NCBI GenBank assembly: GCA_035553055.1
Contig: DATNEK010000002.1
Span: 1-40,249 of the forward strand
Source of the DNA: Chersky-822 sp035553055
GTDB taxonomy: Bacteria; Actinomycetota; Actinomycetes; Streptosporangiales; Streptosporangiaceae
DNA length: 40,249 nt
Reading direction: 5' to 3'
The notes under the pieces were generated by a model. The model was not told where the DNA came from. It was given only the letters and a program-made list of their open reading frames with translations, and did no database searches. The translations under genes were made by a program, and so were the position numbers. The first letter of the stretch is position 1; the number at the start of each line of letters is the position of its first letter. This document shows positions 24,579-32,703 of this stretch, one piece after another.

Positions 24579-25745
24579 CTAGCCGGGGCGCAGCGCGCTC
24601 AGCCGGTCGAGCGCCTCGGCCAGCACTTCTTTCCTTTTGCAGAAAACAAAGCGCACCTGGTATTGCCCCGCCTGCGCATGGTCGTAGAAGACCTGCATCG
24701 GGATCGCTACGACACCAGCCGCTCCCGGCAGCCGACGGCAGAACTCGAGTCCGGTGGCACCGCCAAAAGCCTCGATGTTCGTCGTGATGAAGAAGGTGCC
24801 TTCTGGTCGGTAGACGTCGAATCCCACCGCGGCGAGGCCGTCACACATCAGGTCGCGCTTGACGGCCAGATCGGCGGCGACCGAACTGTAGTACTCGTCC
24901 GGCAGGTTCAGCGCGCTGGCGATCGCGTACTGGAACGCGCCGCCGCTGGCGAATGTCAGGAACTGCTTGACGGTCCTGATCGCGGCTACCATCTCGGCCG
25001 TGCCAGTCACCCAGCCGATCTTCCAGCCGGTGAAGGAGAACGTCTTCCCGGCCGAGCTGATCGTGGCGGTGCGCTCGCGCATGCCGGGCAAAGTCCTGAT
25101 CGGCACGTGCTCCCCGGCGTACACCATATGCTCGTAGACCTCATCGGTGATCACGATGAGGTCGCGTGCGCACGCCAGCTCAGCGATCGCGGCAAGCTCA
25201 GGCCTGGTGAACACCGCGCCGGTCGGGTTGTGCGGCGAGTTCAGCAGGATCGCCCGCGTGCGGCTGGTGATGGCGGCCCGCAGTTCGTCGATGTCCGGGC
25301 GGAAGGCCGGGGCTCTGAGCGTGACCGGCACCCGCACGCCGCCAGCCATCGCGATGCAGGCGGCATAGGAGTCGTAATAGGGCTCGAACGCGATCACCTC
25401 ATCGCCCGGTTCCACGAGCGCGAGCAGCGCCGCGGCGATCGCCTCGGTTGCTCCGGCGGTGACAAGCACCTCGCTATCGGGATCGACGTCGATGTCGTAG
25501 AAACGTCGCTGGTGCTCAGCGACAGACCGTCGAAGTTCGGGAACCCCGGTGCCGGGCGGGTACTGGTTGCCGCGCCCGCTGAGTATCGCTTCCGCCGCTG
25601 CCCGCACGATCTCCGCTGGCCCGTCGGTGTCGGGGAAACCCTGGCCGAGGTTCACCGAGCCGGTCGCGACGGCAAGCTCCGACATCTCGGAGAAGATCGT
25701 AGTTCCGAGGCCGGCGAGCCCTCGATTCAGTAGTGGACGGTCCAT
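24579..25745 (-). CDS. Class I PLP aminotransferase (DapC / kynurenine-aminotransferase-like)
   Basis: This 388-aa fold-type I aminotransferase closely resembles the actinobacterial enzyme annotated as N-succinyldiaminopimelate aminotransferase DapC (VNLGQGFPDTDGP, NQYPPGTGVPELR, VTAGATEAIAAA, NSPHNPTGAV, ITDEVYEHMVY). The PLP lysine is K234 in SSAGKTFSFTGWKIGW. Similar proteins also act on methionine or kynurenine, so lysine biosynthesis is likely but not certain. No clear RBS precedes ATG 25745; translation may be leaderless. No dap genes are adjacent. The gene lies on the same strand as, and upstream of, the signalling operon, separated by 192 bp. Confidence 0.88.
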   Translation of the reverse strand: MDRPLLNRGLAGLGTTIFSEMSELAVATGSVNLGQGFPDTDGPAEIVRAAAEAILSGRGNQYPPGTGVPELRRSVAEHQRRFYDIDVDPDSEVLVTAGATEAIAAALLALVEPGDEVIAFEPYYDSYAACIAMAGGVRVPVTLRAPAFRPDIDELRAAITSRTRAILLNSPHNPTGAVFTRPELAAIAELACARDLIVITDEVYEHMVYAGEHVPIRTLPGMRERTATISSAGKTFSFTGWKIGWVTGTAEMVAAIRTVKQFLTFASGGAFQYAIASALNLPDEYYSSVAADLAVKRDLMCDGLAAVGFDVYRPEGTFFITTNIEAFGGATGLEFCRRLPGAAGVVAIPMQVFYDHAQAGQYQVRFVFCKRKEVLAEALDRLSALRPG

Positions 25746-25824
25746 CTGGCTATCAGATCATGTGACTTCATGTCGCATCCACATCGATCGCACCGCTGCT
25801 GCATACCGCCCTGGTTCCTTAACA

Positions 25825-26011
25825 CGTGAGAGATCGCGGGCGCTGCGCGTTCTCTCACGGGTTGCTCGCCTCGTTGGAATATGGGGGCCAAGCGCGGGCA
25901 ACGAGAAAGTACGACACCTCAGTACTCGGGGGGGTACGGCATGGGCCCTGGCGCATCGCGCCGGCTCAGCACCGAGGTGCTCGCGGCGGGGGCGGCATAA
26001 GCCGCCCCCGC
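25825..26011. ncRNA. Hairpin-dense intergenic region, candidate structured RNA
   Basis: The 305-bp gap between the divergent aminotransferase and alcohol dehydrogenase genes has no plausible ORF but a series of stems: CGTGAGAGA/TCTCTCACG (25825-25833 with 25851-25859, plus inner CGCG/CGCG), CTCGTTG/CAACGAG (25870-25876 with 25899-25905), GTAC/GTAC closing a loop with six Gs (25922-25937), GGCGC/GCGCC (25950-25962), AGCACC/GGTGCT (25968-25981) and an 11-bp terminator-like stem (25986-26011). Read on the minus strand, two loops become C-runs (six and five Cs), reminiscent of the actinobacterial 6C RNA, and the first stem would be the terminator. On the plus strand the last stem would be. Strand and identity are undecided. 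Confidence 0.35.
25986..26011 (+). terminator. Perfect 11-bp hairpin upstream of the alcohol dehydrogenase gene
   Basis: GCGGGGGCGGC and GCCGCCCCCGC pair exactly around an ATAA loop, ending 39 bp before the ATG of the alcohol dehydrogenase. No gene upstream on the plus strand needs a terminator here, so it either ends a small RNA or acts as an attenuator or RNA structure in the 5' leader. Confidence 0.5.
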
Positions 26012-26050
26012 TCTCGGTCTGACTCGCACTCGGGCGCCTATCCTGAAGCG

Positions 26051-27061
26051 ATGCGCGCGTGGGTCGTGCACCACCCAGGTCCAGTCACCGGGTCAGCTAC
26101 CGGGCCGCTTGAGCTGGTCGACCGGCAGGTACCAGAGCCGGGCGCCGGGCAGCTTCTGATCAAGGTGCGGTACTGCGGCGTTTGCCGCACCGACCTGCAC
26201 CTGGCCGAAGGCGATCTTGAACCCAAGCGGCCTGACACCACCCCAGGGCACGAGGTGGTCGGTGAGGTGGTGCGCACCGGGCCAGGCACCAGCAGATTCG
26301 CGGTCGGTGACCGCGTCGGGGTGGCGTGGCTGGCCGGGACCGATGGTTCCTGCCGGTTTTGCCGTCGCGGCAGCGAGAACCTCTGCCCGCGATCGGTCTA
26401 TACCGGCTGGGACATCGAAGGCGGTTATGCCGAGTACCTCGTGGCGGCTGACAGCTTCGTGCACGCGCTGCCATCCGGGTTCAGCGACGCCGAGCTCGCG
26501 CCGCTGTTGTGCGCGGGCATCATCGGCTACCGGGCGCTGCGCCTGGCCGAGGTGCCGCCTGGCGGGACGCTCGGCCTGTACGGGTTCGGCGGCTCCGCTC
26601 ACCTGGCGGCCCAGGTCGCCATCGCGCAGGGTGCGGCCGTGCACGTATTCACCCGTGCGCAGGCGGCCCGCGACCTCGCACTTGAGCTGGGCGCCGCGTC
26701 AGCGCAGGACTCGTTCGACCCATCTCCGGTGCCGCTCGACTCCGCGATCATCTTCGCTCCGGTCGGCGACGTGGTGCCGCCCGCACTGCGCAACCTCGAC
26801 CGGGGCGGAACCCTGGCCATCGCCGGCATCTACCTCACCGATATACCGTCGCTGAACTACGAAGACGAGTTGTTCGCCGAGCGCACGCTGCGCAGCGTCA
26901 CGTCGAATACGCGCGGCGACGCCCAGGAGTTCCTGCGGCTAGCCGAGCGCCTGCGCCTGAAGGTCAGCGTGACCCCCTATCCTTTCGAGGCCGCCGACCA
27001 GGCACTCGCCGACCTCGCCGCCGACCGCTTCACCGGCGCCGCTGTGCTCATGATGCCGTGA
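26051..27061 (+). CDS. Zinc-dependent medium-chain alcohol dehydrogenase
   Basis: This 336-aa MDR protein resembles AdhA-type (propanol-preferring) dehydrogenases. The catalytic zinc site is present: CGVCRTDLH (about residue 40), TPGHEVVGE and a late LLCAGIIGYRAL containing the third ligand Cys. The Rossmann motif is GLYGFGGSAHLA. In the structural zinc loop, three cysteines remain (SCRFCRRGSENLC), but the first of the usual four is Asp (TDGSC in place of TCGxC). The ATG at 26051 has only a weak GAAG upstream. The longer open frame back to 25826 runs through structured non-coding DNA and is rejected. The last 14 bp overlap the convergent DUF1116 gene. Confidence 0.9.
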   Translation: MRAWVVHHPGPVTGSATGPLELVDRQVPEPGAGQLLIKVRYCGVCRTDLHLAEGDLEPKRPDTTPGHEVVGEVVRTGPGTSRFAVGDRVGVAWLAGTDGSCRFCRRGSENLCPRSVYTGWDIEGGYAEYLVAADSFVHALPSGFSDAELAPLLCAGIIGYRALRLAEVPPGGTLGLYGFGGSAHLAAQVAIAQGAAVHVFTRAQAARDLALELGAASAQDSFDPSPVPLDSAIIFAPVGDVVPPALRNLDRGGTLAIAGIYLTDIPSLNYEDELFAERTLRSVTSNTRGDAQEFLRLAERLRLKVSVTPYPFEAADQALADLAADRFTGAAVLMMP

Positions 27062-28457
27062 GGCTCCCGACTGCTCGCGCCGCTAGCTCGGCCAGAGCCG
27101 CCGCGAATACCTCGGGCGGCGGCGTTACCAGGCCAGCGCCGACCTGGCCGGTGCCGGCGATCTTGCCTGCCATGCCGGTGTTGATCTGCGGCAGGATCTG
27201 AGTCCGCGCGACCAGCGTGACGTCGATTCCGGCCGGGGTGCCACGGAAGTCGAGAGCGGGAATCGCGAACAGCGGGTGCTCGGCCAGCGTGATCTCAGTC
27301 ATCCTGGCTGTGCTCGCCAGCGCCGTCGCGGCGGTCCCGCCGACCAGCCGCACGATCGCCGGTGCGGCGGCCATCGCGAAGCCGCCAAGGCCAGCCGTCT
27401 CGGTGATCGCCGAGTCGCCAATGTCCGGATTCGCGTCGCCTCGGCCATATCCGGCCAGGAACAGTCCTTCCGGCACATTGGCCGGCGCGGTGAACCACTG
27501 GTTTGACGTGCCAGAGACCTGGATGCCGAAGTCGGTGCCGTTGCGCGCCATCGCGACGACCATCGTGCTGCCGGGGATGTCCCGCGCCGCGTCGAGGGCG
27601 AGCTTGCAAGCGGGCATCGCCAGGTTGAGGAAGAAATGATCGTTGCCGCCGATGAACCGCGCGGCATCGGCGATGTCGGACGAGGCGAATCCCGACTCCA
27701 CCATCGACGGCAGCAGGTCACGGAGCAGCATCAGCGTGCCCGCGCGGTTCCTGTTGTGCGCCTCGTCGCCCATCTGCACCATCTGGGTGAGGATCGCCGT
27801 CACGTCGACCGGGCCGTGCCCGCGGACCGCGGCCGCGAGCAGCGGGCCGAGCACGTCCGTCATCCACCGCAGCCGGTCGATCACCTCAGCCGAGTAGGCC
27901 CCGTAGCGCAGCACCTTGCCAAGGCCCTCGTTCAGCGAGCAGTAAGCGCGCCGCCCGTCGGCCGGATCCTCGAGCACGAAAAGCCACATCGACGGCGAGA
28001 CGACGCCGGCCATCGGCCCGACCGCGCCGCGATGATGACAGGGCTCAAGGTGAAAAATTCCTCGGGCGATCATGCCGTCCGCTCGGGCTGGATCTTCGGC
28101 CATGGACTCGAATACGGCCGCGCCCATCAGCGCACCGCGCAGCGGGCCGCAGGCACGTTCGACCTCGATCGGGGGGCCGGCGTGCAGGAACTCGCCTGGC
28201 CGCAGGCCGATGGCCGTGCCAGCCTGAACCACGTCTACGAGCTGTGCCCGCGCCGCGAACATCCGCGTCACCGCGAGTTCGTTCGCCCGCGCCCGGCGCT
28301 GGTCGGCGAGCACGGCGGCCAGGTCGGCCTCGGTGCCCGGCATCGGCGGCGCCCAGTCAACGCTAGTGACGCGTGCACCCGCCCGCGCCGCCGAGTCAGC
28401 GAGCAGGCCGAGCCCGGCCGAGATGATGTGCGGTTCCCGGCGCAGCAGATCGGTCAT
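27048..28457 (-). CDS. DUF1116 (YlbE/AllG-like) protein
   Basis: This 469-aa protein is the partner normally encoded next to FdrA. In E. coli, ylbE lies between fdrA and ylbF, and these proteins have been linked to oxamate carbamoyltransferase activity in anaerobic allantoin breakdown. Family-like features include HLEPCHHRGAVGPMAGV, NRNRAGT and the C-terminal GNDHFFLNLAMPACK. Its start overlaps the FdrA stop by 4 bp (ATGA), so the two are coupled. The third partner (DUF2877/YlbF) and a carbamate kinase are not in the window. The 3' end overlaps the alcohol dehydrogenase gene by 14 bp in convergent orientation. Confidence 0.87.
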   Translation of the reverse strand: MTDLLRREPHIISAGLGLLADSAARAGARVTSVDWAPPMPGTEADLAAVLADQRRARANELAVTRMFAARAQLVDVVQAGTAIGLRPGEFLHAGPPIEVERACGPLRGALMGAAVFESMAEDPARADGMIARGIFHLEPCHHRGAVGPMAGVVSPSMWLFVLEDPADGRRAYCSLNEGLGKVLRYGAYSAEVIDRLRWMTDVLGPLLAAAVRGHGPVDVTAILTQMVQMGDEAHNRNRAGTLMLLRDLLPSMVESGFASSDIADAARFIGGNDHFFLNLAMPACKLALDAARDIPGSTMVVAMARNGTDFGIQVSGTSNQWFTAPANVPEGLFLAGYGRGDANPDIGDSAITETAGLGGFAMAAAPAIVRLVGGTAATALASTARMTEITLAEHPLFAIPALDFRGTPAGIDVTLVARTQILPQINTGMAGKIAGTGQVGAGLVTPPPEVFAAALAELAARAVGSLTAS

Positions 28458-30004
28458 CGGACCTCGCTAAGCAGCCGGTCGCAGGCGAAACTGGCCGCCT
28501 GCGCGTTGGACGCGAACACGTGCGCTCCGGCCTGGCTCAGCGCGGCCGCCTGGGCGGCGAGGCCTTGCGGGTCGGCTTGCGTGCCGATCAGCGAGACGAC
28601 CACGTCGATGTCGCGCGTCGACTTCGCCGCGGCGATGGCCGGGGCGAACTCGGCGGCCGGGTCTGGGTGCGCGCCGTAGCCGAGCACGACGTCCAGCATG
28701 ATCACGGCGGTGGCCTGGTCGCTAGCCTGCGCCGCGAAGTGGTCCAGACGCAGGCGCTGATCGATCATCGGGTGCGGCCTGCCCACGGTCAACTCGTCCG
28801 CCCCGAAGTCGATCATGATGTGCCGTCCGTCCGCGCGATCCTCATGGTGGATGAACGAGTCGAGCCGGAAGGCTGGGTCGAGCGGGACGTTCGAGTAGAT
28901 CGGGCCGAGCCGCTGCGCGGCGATCACCATCGCCTCGTCGCAGAGCGTTCCGCCGGAGAACAGTCCGCGCAGTGCCAGTCCCGCTCGCTGCGCCGGTCCC
29001 GCTCGGAGTGCCGGTCCCGCTCGCCGCGGCAGTCCCGCTCGCCGTTCTAGTCCCGCCCGCGGGTGCCAGCGTGACCAGCGCGGTATCGGCTTGCCTAGCG
29101 TCCGCAGCACAGATTCGGCCGCGCTGGTCAGGTCCGGCTGGCCGGGACCGATCAGCGCGAATTCGACCGGCTTGGTCAGCGCGGACGCATACGCGCGCAA
29201 CTCGGCCGCGACCTGGCCGGCTGGCGGCTTGGAGAGCAGCACGATCAACTCGGTAGCCGGGTCGGCATCGAGTGCGTCGAGCGCCGTGCGGGCCGAGCGG
29301 CCGCCGACCGCCGCCGACAGATCGCGCCCGCCAAGTCCGAGTACCGCGCTGCATCCGGTTCCCGCCGCATCGAGCAGGCAGGTGAACTGCTGTGCGCCGG
29401 TACCTGACGCCGCCACGACGCCGATCGGACCCGACCGCAGCGAATTGGCGAATCCGAGTGCGATCCCCGCCACGATCGCGGTGCCGCAGTCCGGACCCAT
29501 GACGAGCAAGCCGCGCTCGGCGGCGAACTCCTTGAGCGCGATCTCCTGCTCGACCGGGACGTTGTCTGAGAAGATCATCACGTCGCAGTCGCGGCCGAGC
29601 GCATCCATGGCCTCGGCGAACGCGCAGCGGCCAGGTACAGAGATCAGCGCGATCCCTGGCCCTGACCTCGCGATCGCGGCCGACGTCGTCCTTGGCGCCG
29701 CCTGCTGACCGGTCGACTGCTCGCCGGTGGCGCCGCGCCCGGCCAGCGCCGCATCGACCACGTCGAGCGCGGTGCGCAGCGATTCCGCGTCGTCTGCCCT
29801 GATCGCGACGAGCAGGTCATGCTGACCGACGCCCGGCGGAGCCGTCAGGCCGAGTTCGGTCAGCAGGGCGAGGTTAAGTTCCGTCGCCATCGCGATCATC
29901 GCGGCCCTTACGCCGCTGACGGCCTGAGCTTTGGCGCTCACAGCCATCAGCGTGACCGAGTCCGCGTACGCACCTGGCCTGGCCTTGACCTGCTCTGCGC
30001 TCAC
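28454..30004 (-). CDS. fdrA: FdrA family acyl-CoA synthetase-like protein
   Basis: This 516-aa protein has the FdrA layout: an N-terminal domain (YADSVTLMAVSAKA), a succinyl-CoA-synthetase-alpha-like nucleotide/CoA-binding region (MIFSDNVPVEQEIALKEFA, GLLVMGPDCGTAIV, GVVAASGTGAQQF) and a C-terminal flavodoxin-like domain (DVVLGYGAHPDPA). FdrA acts with DUF1116 and DUF2877 proteins in carbamoyl transfer in allantoin or related nitrogen catabolism. Between the two halves, residues about 313-343 are an in-frame AGxxxR hexapeptide repeat arising from an 18-bp tandem repeat. The GTG start has GGGGG upstream. The SRPBCC gene ends 51 bp upstream on the same strand and may be part of the same transcript. 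Confidence 0.88.
   Translation of the reverse strand: MSAEQVKARPGAYADSVTLMAVSAKAQAVSGVRAAMIAMATELNLALLTELGLTAPPGVGQHDLLVAIRADDAESLRTALDVVDAALAGRGATGEQSTGQQAAPRTTSAAIARSGPGIALISVPGRCAFAEAMDALGRDCDVMIFSDNVPVEQEIALKEFAAERGLLVMGPDCGTAIVAGIALGFANSLRSGPIGVVAASGTGAQQFTCLLDAAGTGCSAVLGLGGRDLSAAVGGRSARTALDALDADPATELIVLLSKPPAGQVAAELRAYASALTKPVEFALIGPGQPDLTSAAESVLRTLGKPIPRWSRWHPRAGLERRAGLPRRAGPALRAGPAQRAGLALRGLFSGGTLCDEAMVIAAQRLGPIYSNVPLDPAFRLDSFIHHEDRADGRHIMIDFGADELTVGRPHPMIDQRLRLDHFAAQASDQATAVIMLDVVLGYGAHPDPAAEFAPAIAAAKSTRDIDVVVSLIGTQADPQGLAAQAAALSQAGAHVFASNAQAASFACDRLLSEVR
28978..29067. repeat. Five 18-bp tandem repeats inside fdrA
   Basis: Units begin GTCCCGC(T/C)CG and recur every 18 bp at 28978, 28996, 29014, 29032 and 29050, with a degenerate 15-bp unit before them. 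On the coding strand each gives a six-residue AGxxxR unit. Copies have diverged at the unit ends while the GTCCCGC core is kept. Confidence 0.85.
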
Positions 30005-30055
30005 CGAGCCCCCTGATCTCCCGCGCCGATCTGGGCACGGAAGGAGATTCTTCCG

Positions 30056-30748
30056 CTAGAGGTACTCGCCGGTCCAGGAGGGGTCGTCGCCGTCGTCGGT
30101 CAGGGTTGCCCGCGCGTCGGCGAGGTGCTCGGCGCGCGCCTTGATGCCGAGCAGCATCTTGCGTTCGAGCAGCAACCCGCCGAGTTCGATGATCGGCGTC
30201 CTGAGCAGCCCGGCCGGCGCCGTCCTTGGCCCGAGCGTAAACCTGTTCCTGCTGACTAGCCTGGTCGTCTCCGGCATCGGGAACAGGGCCAAGGTCGAGA
30301 CCCAGTTGCCGCCGAAGAAGCAGAGCACGAGCGCTCGGTCGGGTTCAACCGCCGCGACCCGCATGACGCCGTAGCGCCCGAAGGGAATCTCATCGCCTGT
30401 CTTGATGTCCTGGAACTGGGGAAGAATAACGTCGGCACTGTGTATGTCAAGGCCGAAGAGGTTCTCGATCCAGTCGTAGGAGTATCCGCCAGCCCGGCCG
30501 CTGCCGATCTGCACCAGCCATGGCCAGATGCAAGCAGGTGGTGCGCTGATCCCGATCGCCCTGGTGGTGACCACGTCGGCTTGCGGGCATACGTCGTCGC
30601 CTGGCAGGCCGCGGCTTACCTCATCGGCGCTAGCGCCCCATGTCAGCATGGTTTGCCGCCGCACTCGGTAGTACCGGGCGGCGACCGCGCCAGCCGCCAG
30701 CGCGGTCGTCAAGCCTGCCGCGTACAGGGCAATGCCACGTTCGCCCAT
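30056..30748 (-). CDS. SRPBCC-fold protein with N-terminal membrane anchor
   Basis: About 230 aa from ATG 30748, chosen because AAAGGGAGGGAG stands immediately upstream; the longer frame to 30808 has no such RBS. Residues 4-26 form one hydrophobic helix. The rest matches the START/SRPBCC ligand-binding fold (TTRAIGISAPPACIWPWLVQIG, GGYSYDWIENLFGLD, DEIPFGRYGVMRV). Such proteins bind hydrophobic or aromatic ligands; the ligand is unknown. It precedes fdrA on the same strand and is divergent from the LLM oxidoreductase gene. Confidence 0.8.
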   Translation of the reverse strand: MGERGIALYAAGLTTALAAGAVAARYYRVRRQTMLTWGASADEVSRGLPGDDVCPQADVVTTRAIGISAPPACIWPWLVQIGSGRAGGYSYDWIENLFGLDIHSADVILPQFQDIKTGDEIPFGRYGVMRVAAVEPDRALVLCFFGGNWVSTLALFPMPETTRLVSRNRFTLGPRTAPAGLLRTPIIELGGLLLERKMLLGIKARAEHLADARATLTDDGDDPSWTGEYL

Positions 30749-30923
30749 CGGCTCCCTCCCTTTACGCGCGTTCCGCATTATTGCCGCCAGCCAGATACGT
30801 CCAGCCACCTGGCTAGCGCCAATACAATGGCAGGCGTTACTGTCGGGATACCAATGATGCTGATGATGTTTGAGCTTGGTTTAGTGCATTGTCATTGGCC
30901 GAGGATGGACCGGGGGAGTAACG

Positions 30924-31778
30924 ATGACGCAGAACTGGCATGGCCTGCTCGGGCCTTTCGGCATCTGGCGTTCGGCGAGCATGGTGACGCCCGAACTGGC
31001 TGCCGAGCTTGAAAGGCTCGGATACGGCGCGCTCTGGCTCGGCGGATCGCCGAGCGCCGACCTGGCGATCGTCGACGAATTGCTCCGCGCGACCAAGGAG
31101 CTGGTGATCGCCACAGGAATCGTCAATATGTGGCAGAGCGACGCCCATGAGGTCGCCGCTTCCTACGCCAGGATCGAGGCCAGCTATCCAGGCCGTTTCC
31201 TGCTTGGCGTCGGTGCCGGGCATCGCGAGGCGACCAAGCGGTACGCCAGGCCGCAGGAGACGATCGTGGCGTACGTGGACGTGCTGATCGCCGATGGAGT
31301 GCCAGCGGACAGTCTGGTACTCGCCGCTCTTGGGCCGAAGATGCTGCGGCTCGCGGCCGAACGCACCGCGGGGGCGCATCCGTACCTGGTAACCCAGGCC
31401 TATGTCGAACAGGCGAGGCAGATCGTCGGTGCGGGCCCGCTGCTCGCGGTCGAGCACAAGGCTGTGCTCGAGGCCGACCCGCTGACCGCGCGGGCGATCG
31501 GCCGGCCTCGGGTGCAGCGCCCTTACCTCGGCCTGGTCAACTACACCAATAACCTGCGCCGTCTGGGCTGGTCCGAGGCGGACTTGGCGGGAGCAGGCAG
31601 CGACGCCCTGATCGATGCGCTGGTCGCGCACGGTGATCCTGGCCAGGTCGCGGCCCAGCTTAGGGAGTTCGCGGACGCGGGAGCCGATCACGTGTGTGTC
31701 CAGTTGCTTGACGCCAGCGTGGACGCCGACCCGGTTCCCGGCTACCGGCAGCTTGCCGCCGCCCTAGAACTCGGCTAG
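30924..31778 (+). CDS. LLM-class F420-dependent oxidoreductase
   Basis: This 284-aa protein has the luciferase-like monooxygenase TIM-barrel pattern of F420-using actinobacterial members: an early IWRS segment, a GYGALWLGGS strand, IATGIVNMWQSDAHEVAASYARI, and FLLGVGAGHRE as the phosphate-binding region. The C-terminal AGADHVCVQL is typical. Substrate is unknown. ATG 30924 follows GGGGGAG, 7 nt upstream. The 175-bp divergent gap upstream holds promoters that I cannot place with confidence. The gene ends 58 bp before the coxM homolog but a separate promoter lies between them. Confidence 0.87.
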   Translation: MTQNWHGLLGPFGIWRSASMVTPELAAELERLGYGALWLGGSPSADLAIVDELLRATKELVIATGIVNMWQSDAHEVAASYARIEASYPGRFLLGVGAGHREATKRYARPQETIVAYVDVLIADGVPADSLVLAALGPKMLRLAAERTAGAHPYLVTQAYVEQARQIVGAGPLLAVEHKAVLEADPLTARAIGRPRVQRPYLGLVNYTNNLRRLGWSEADLAGAGSDALIDALVAHGDPGQVAAQLREFADAGADHVCVQLLDASVDADPVPGYRQLAAALELG

Positions 31779-31799
31779 GCACCCGGGCGGGCCAACTCG

Positions 31800-31829
31800 T
31801 TGAAAGGCCTGGCCATCGGGGTCTAACCT
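31800..31829 (+). promoter_or_regulatory. Leaderless sigma-70 type promoter of the molybdenum hydroxylase operon
   Basis: TTGAAA (31800-31805) and TAACCT (31824-31829) are separated by 18 bp and match vegetative -35 and -10 boxes. The GTG start of the coxM homolog begins 7 nt after the -10, the distance at which transcription itself would start, and no Shine-Dalgarno sequence can fit. The mRNA is therefore probably leaderless. Confidence 0.65.
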
Positions 31830-31836
31830 AACCGAG

Positions 31837-32703
31837 GTGAAGCCGTCTTCATTCGGCTACTCGCGGCCCGAGTCCGTGGCCGAGGCCGTTGCGATACTCG
31901 CCTCGATCGGGCCTGACGGGAAGGTGCTCGCGGGCGGCCAGTCTCTTGTGCCTCTGCTGAATATGCGCTTGGCGACGCCGTCCCACCTGGTGGACATCAA
32001 CCGGCTGAGCGAGCTTGCCTACATCAGCATTGACCACGACCACATCGCCGTCGGCGCGCTTGCCAGGCACGCTGACGTGCTGCGCGACCCGGTAGCAGCC
32101 GCCGCCCAGCCGCTGCTGGCAATGGCTCTCAGGCTCGTGGCCCACCCGGTAATCAGGAATCGGGGCACCACCGTGGGCAGCATCGTGCATGCCGATCCTT
32201 CCGGCGAGATGACAGCGGTTCTGGCTCTGCTGGACGGCTCGGTGCTGGCGACGAGCACCAGCGGACAGCGATTCGTTCAAGCCAGGGATTTTTTCCTTGG
32301 CCCGCTTGAGTCGGACATTCAGCCAGGTGAATTGGCTACCGAAGCGCGCTTTCCGATGCTGGCGGCATCGGCTGGGTGCGCGTTCGCCGAGGTCAGCAGG
32401 CGCCACGGGGACTACGCGGTCTGCGGAGTCGCGGCCGTGGTCGAGCTTGGCGATGACGGCAGGGTCAGGCGCGCACGCGCGGCCTACCTGTCGGTCGCTG
32501 GCACCCCCCTTGTACTCGACCTGACGGAGGCGTGCGCGGGCGCGGCTGACGGTTTCGCCGAGGCCGGTCGGCTCGCGATGGATCAGGTGCGGCCTGCGTC
32601 CGACATCCACGCGAGCGCGAGTTACCGCAGGCACCTCGTTGGGGTGCTGACCGAGCGCGCCTGCCGGGACGCGCTCGCGCACGCGAAGGAGCGGGCCAGA
32701 TGA
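31837..32703 (+). CDS. FAD-binding subunit of a molybdenum hydroxylase (CoxM-like)
   Basis: This 288-aa protein is the medium (FAD) subunit of the xanthine dehydrogenase/CO dehydrogenase family, passing electrons from the 2Fe-2S subunit to an acceptor. The FAD-binding AGGQSLVPLLNMR and the second flavin loop RNRGTTVGSIVHADPSGE are intact, followed by the C-terminal CO_deh_flav_C-type domain. The GTG start follows a strong promoter with no leader. It overlaps the next gene by 4 bp (ATGA), marking a coupled operon of order M-S-L. Confidence 0.93.
   Translation: MKPSSFGYSRPESVAEAVAILASIGPDGKVLAGGQSLVPLLNMRLATPSHLVDINRLSELAYISIDHDHIAVGALARHADVLRDPVAAAAQPLLAMALRLVAHPVIRNRGTTVGSIVHADPSGEMTAVLALLDGSVLATSTSGQRFVQARDFFLGPLESDIQPGELATEARFPMLAASAGCAFAEVSRRHGDYAVCGVAAVVELGDDGRVRRARAAYLSVAGTPLVLDLTEACAGAADGFAEAGRLAMDQVRPASDIHASASYRRHLVGVLTERACRDALAHAKERAR

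Noticed and set aside
24663..25733. 356-aa plus-strand ORF opposite the aminotransferase
   Set aside because: Shadow frame, biased composition, while the aminotransferase motifs are complete on the other strand.
25825..26011. Firm assignment as 6C RNA
   Set aside because: Only the C-run loops match; one loop has five Cs, the neighbours differ from known contexts, and no covariance model could be run.
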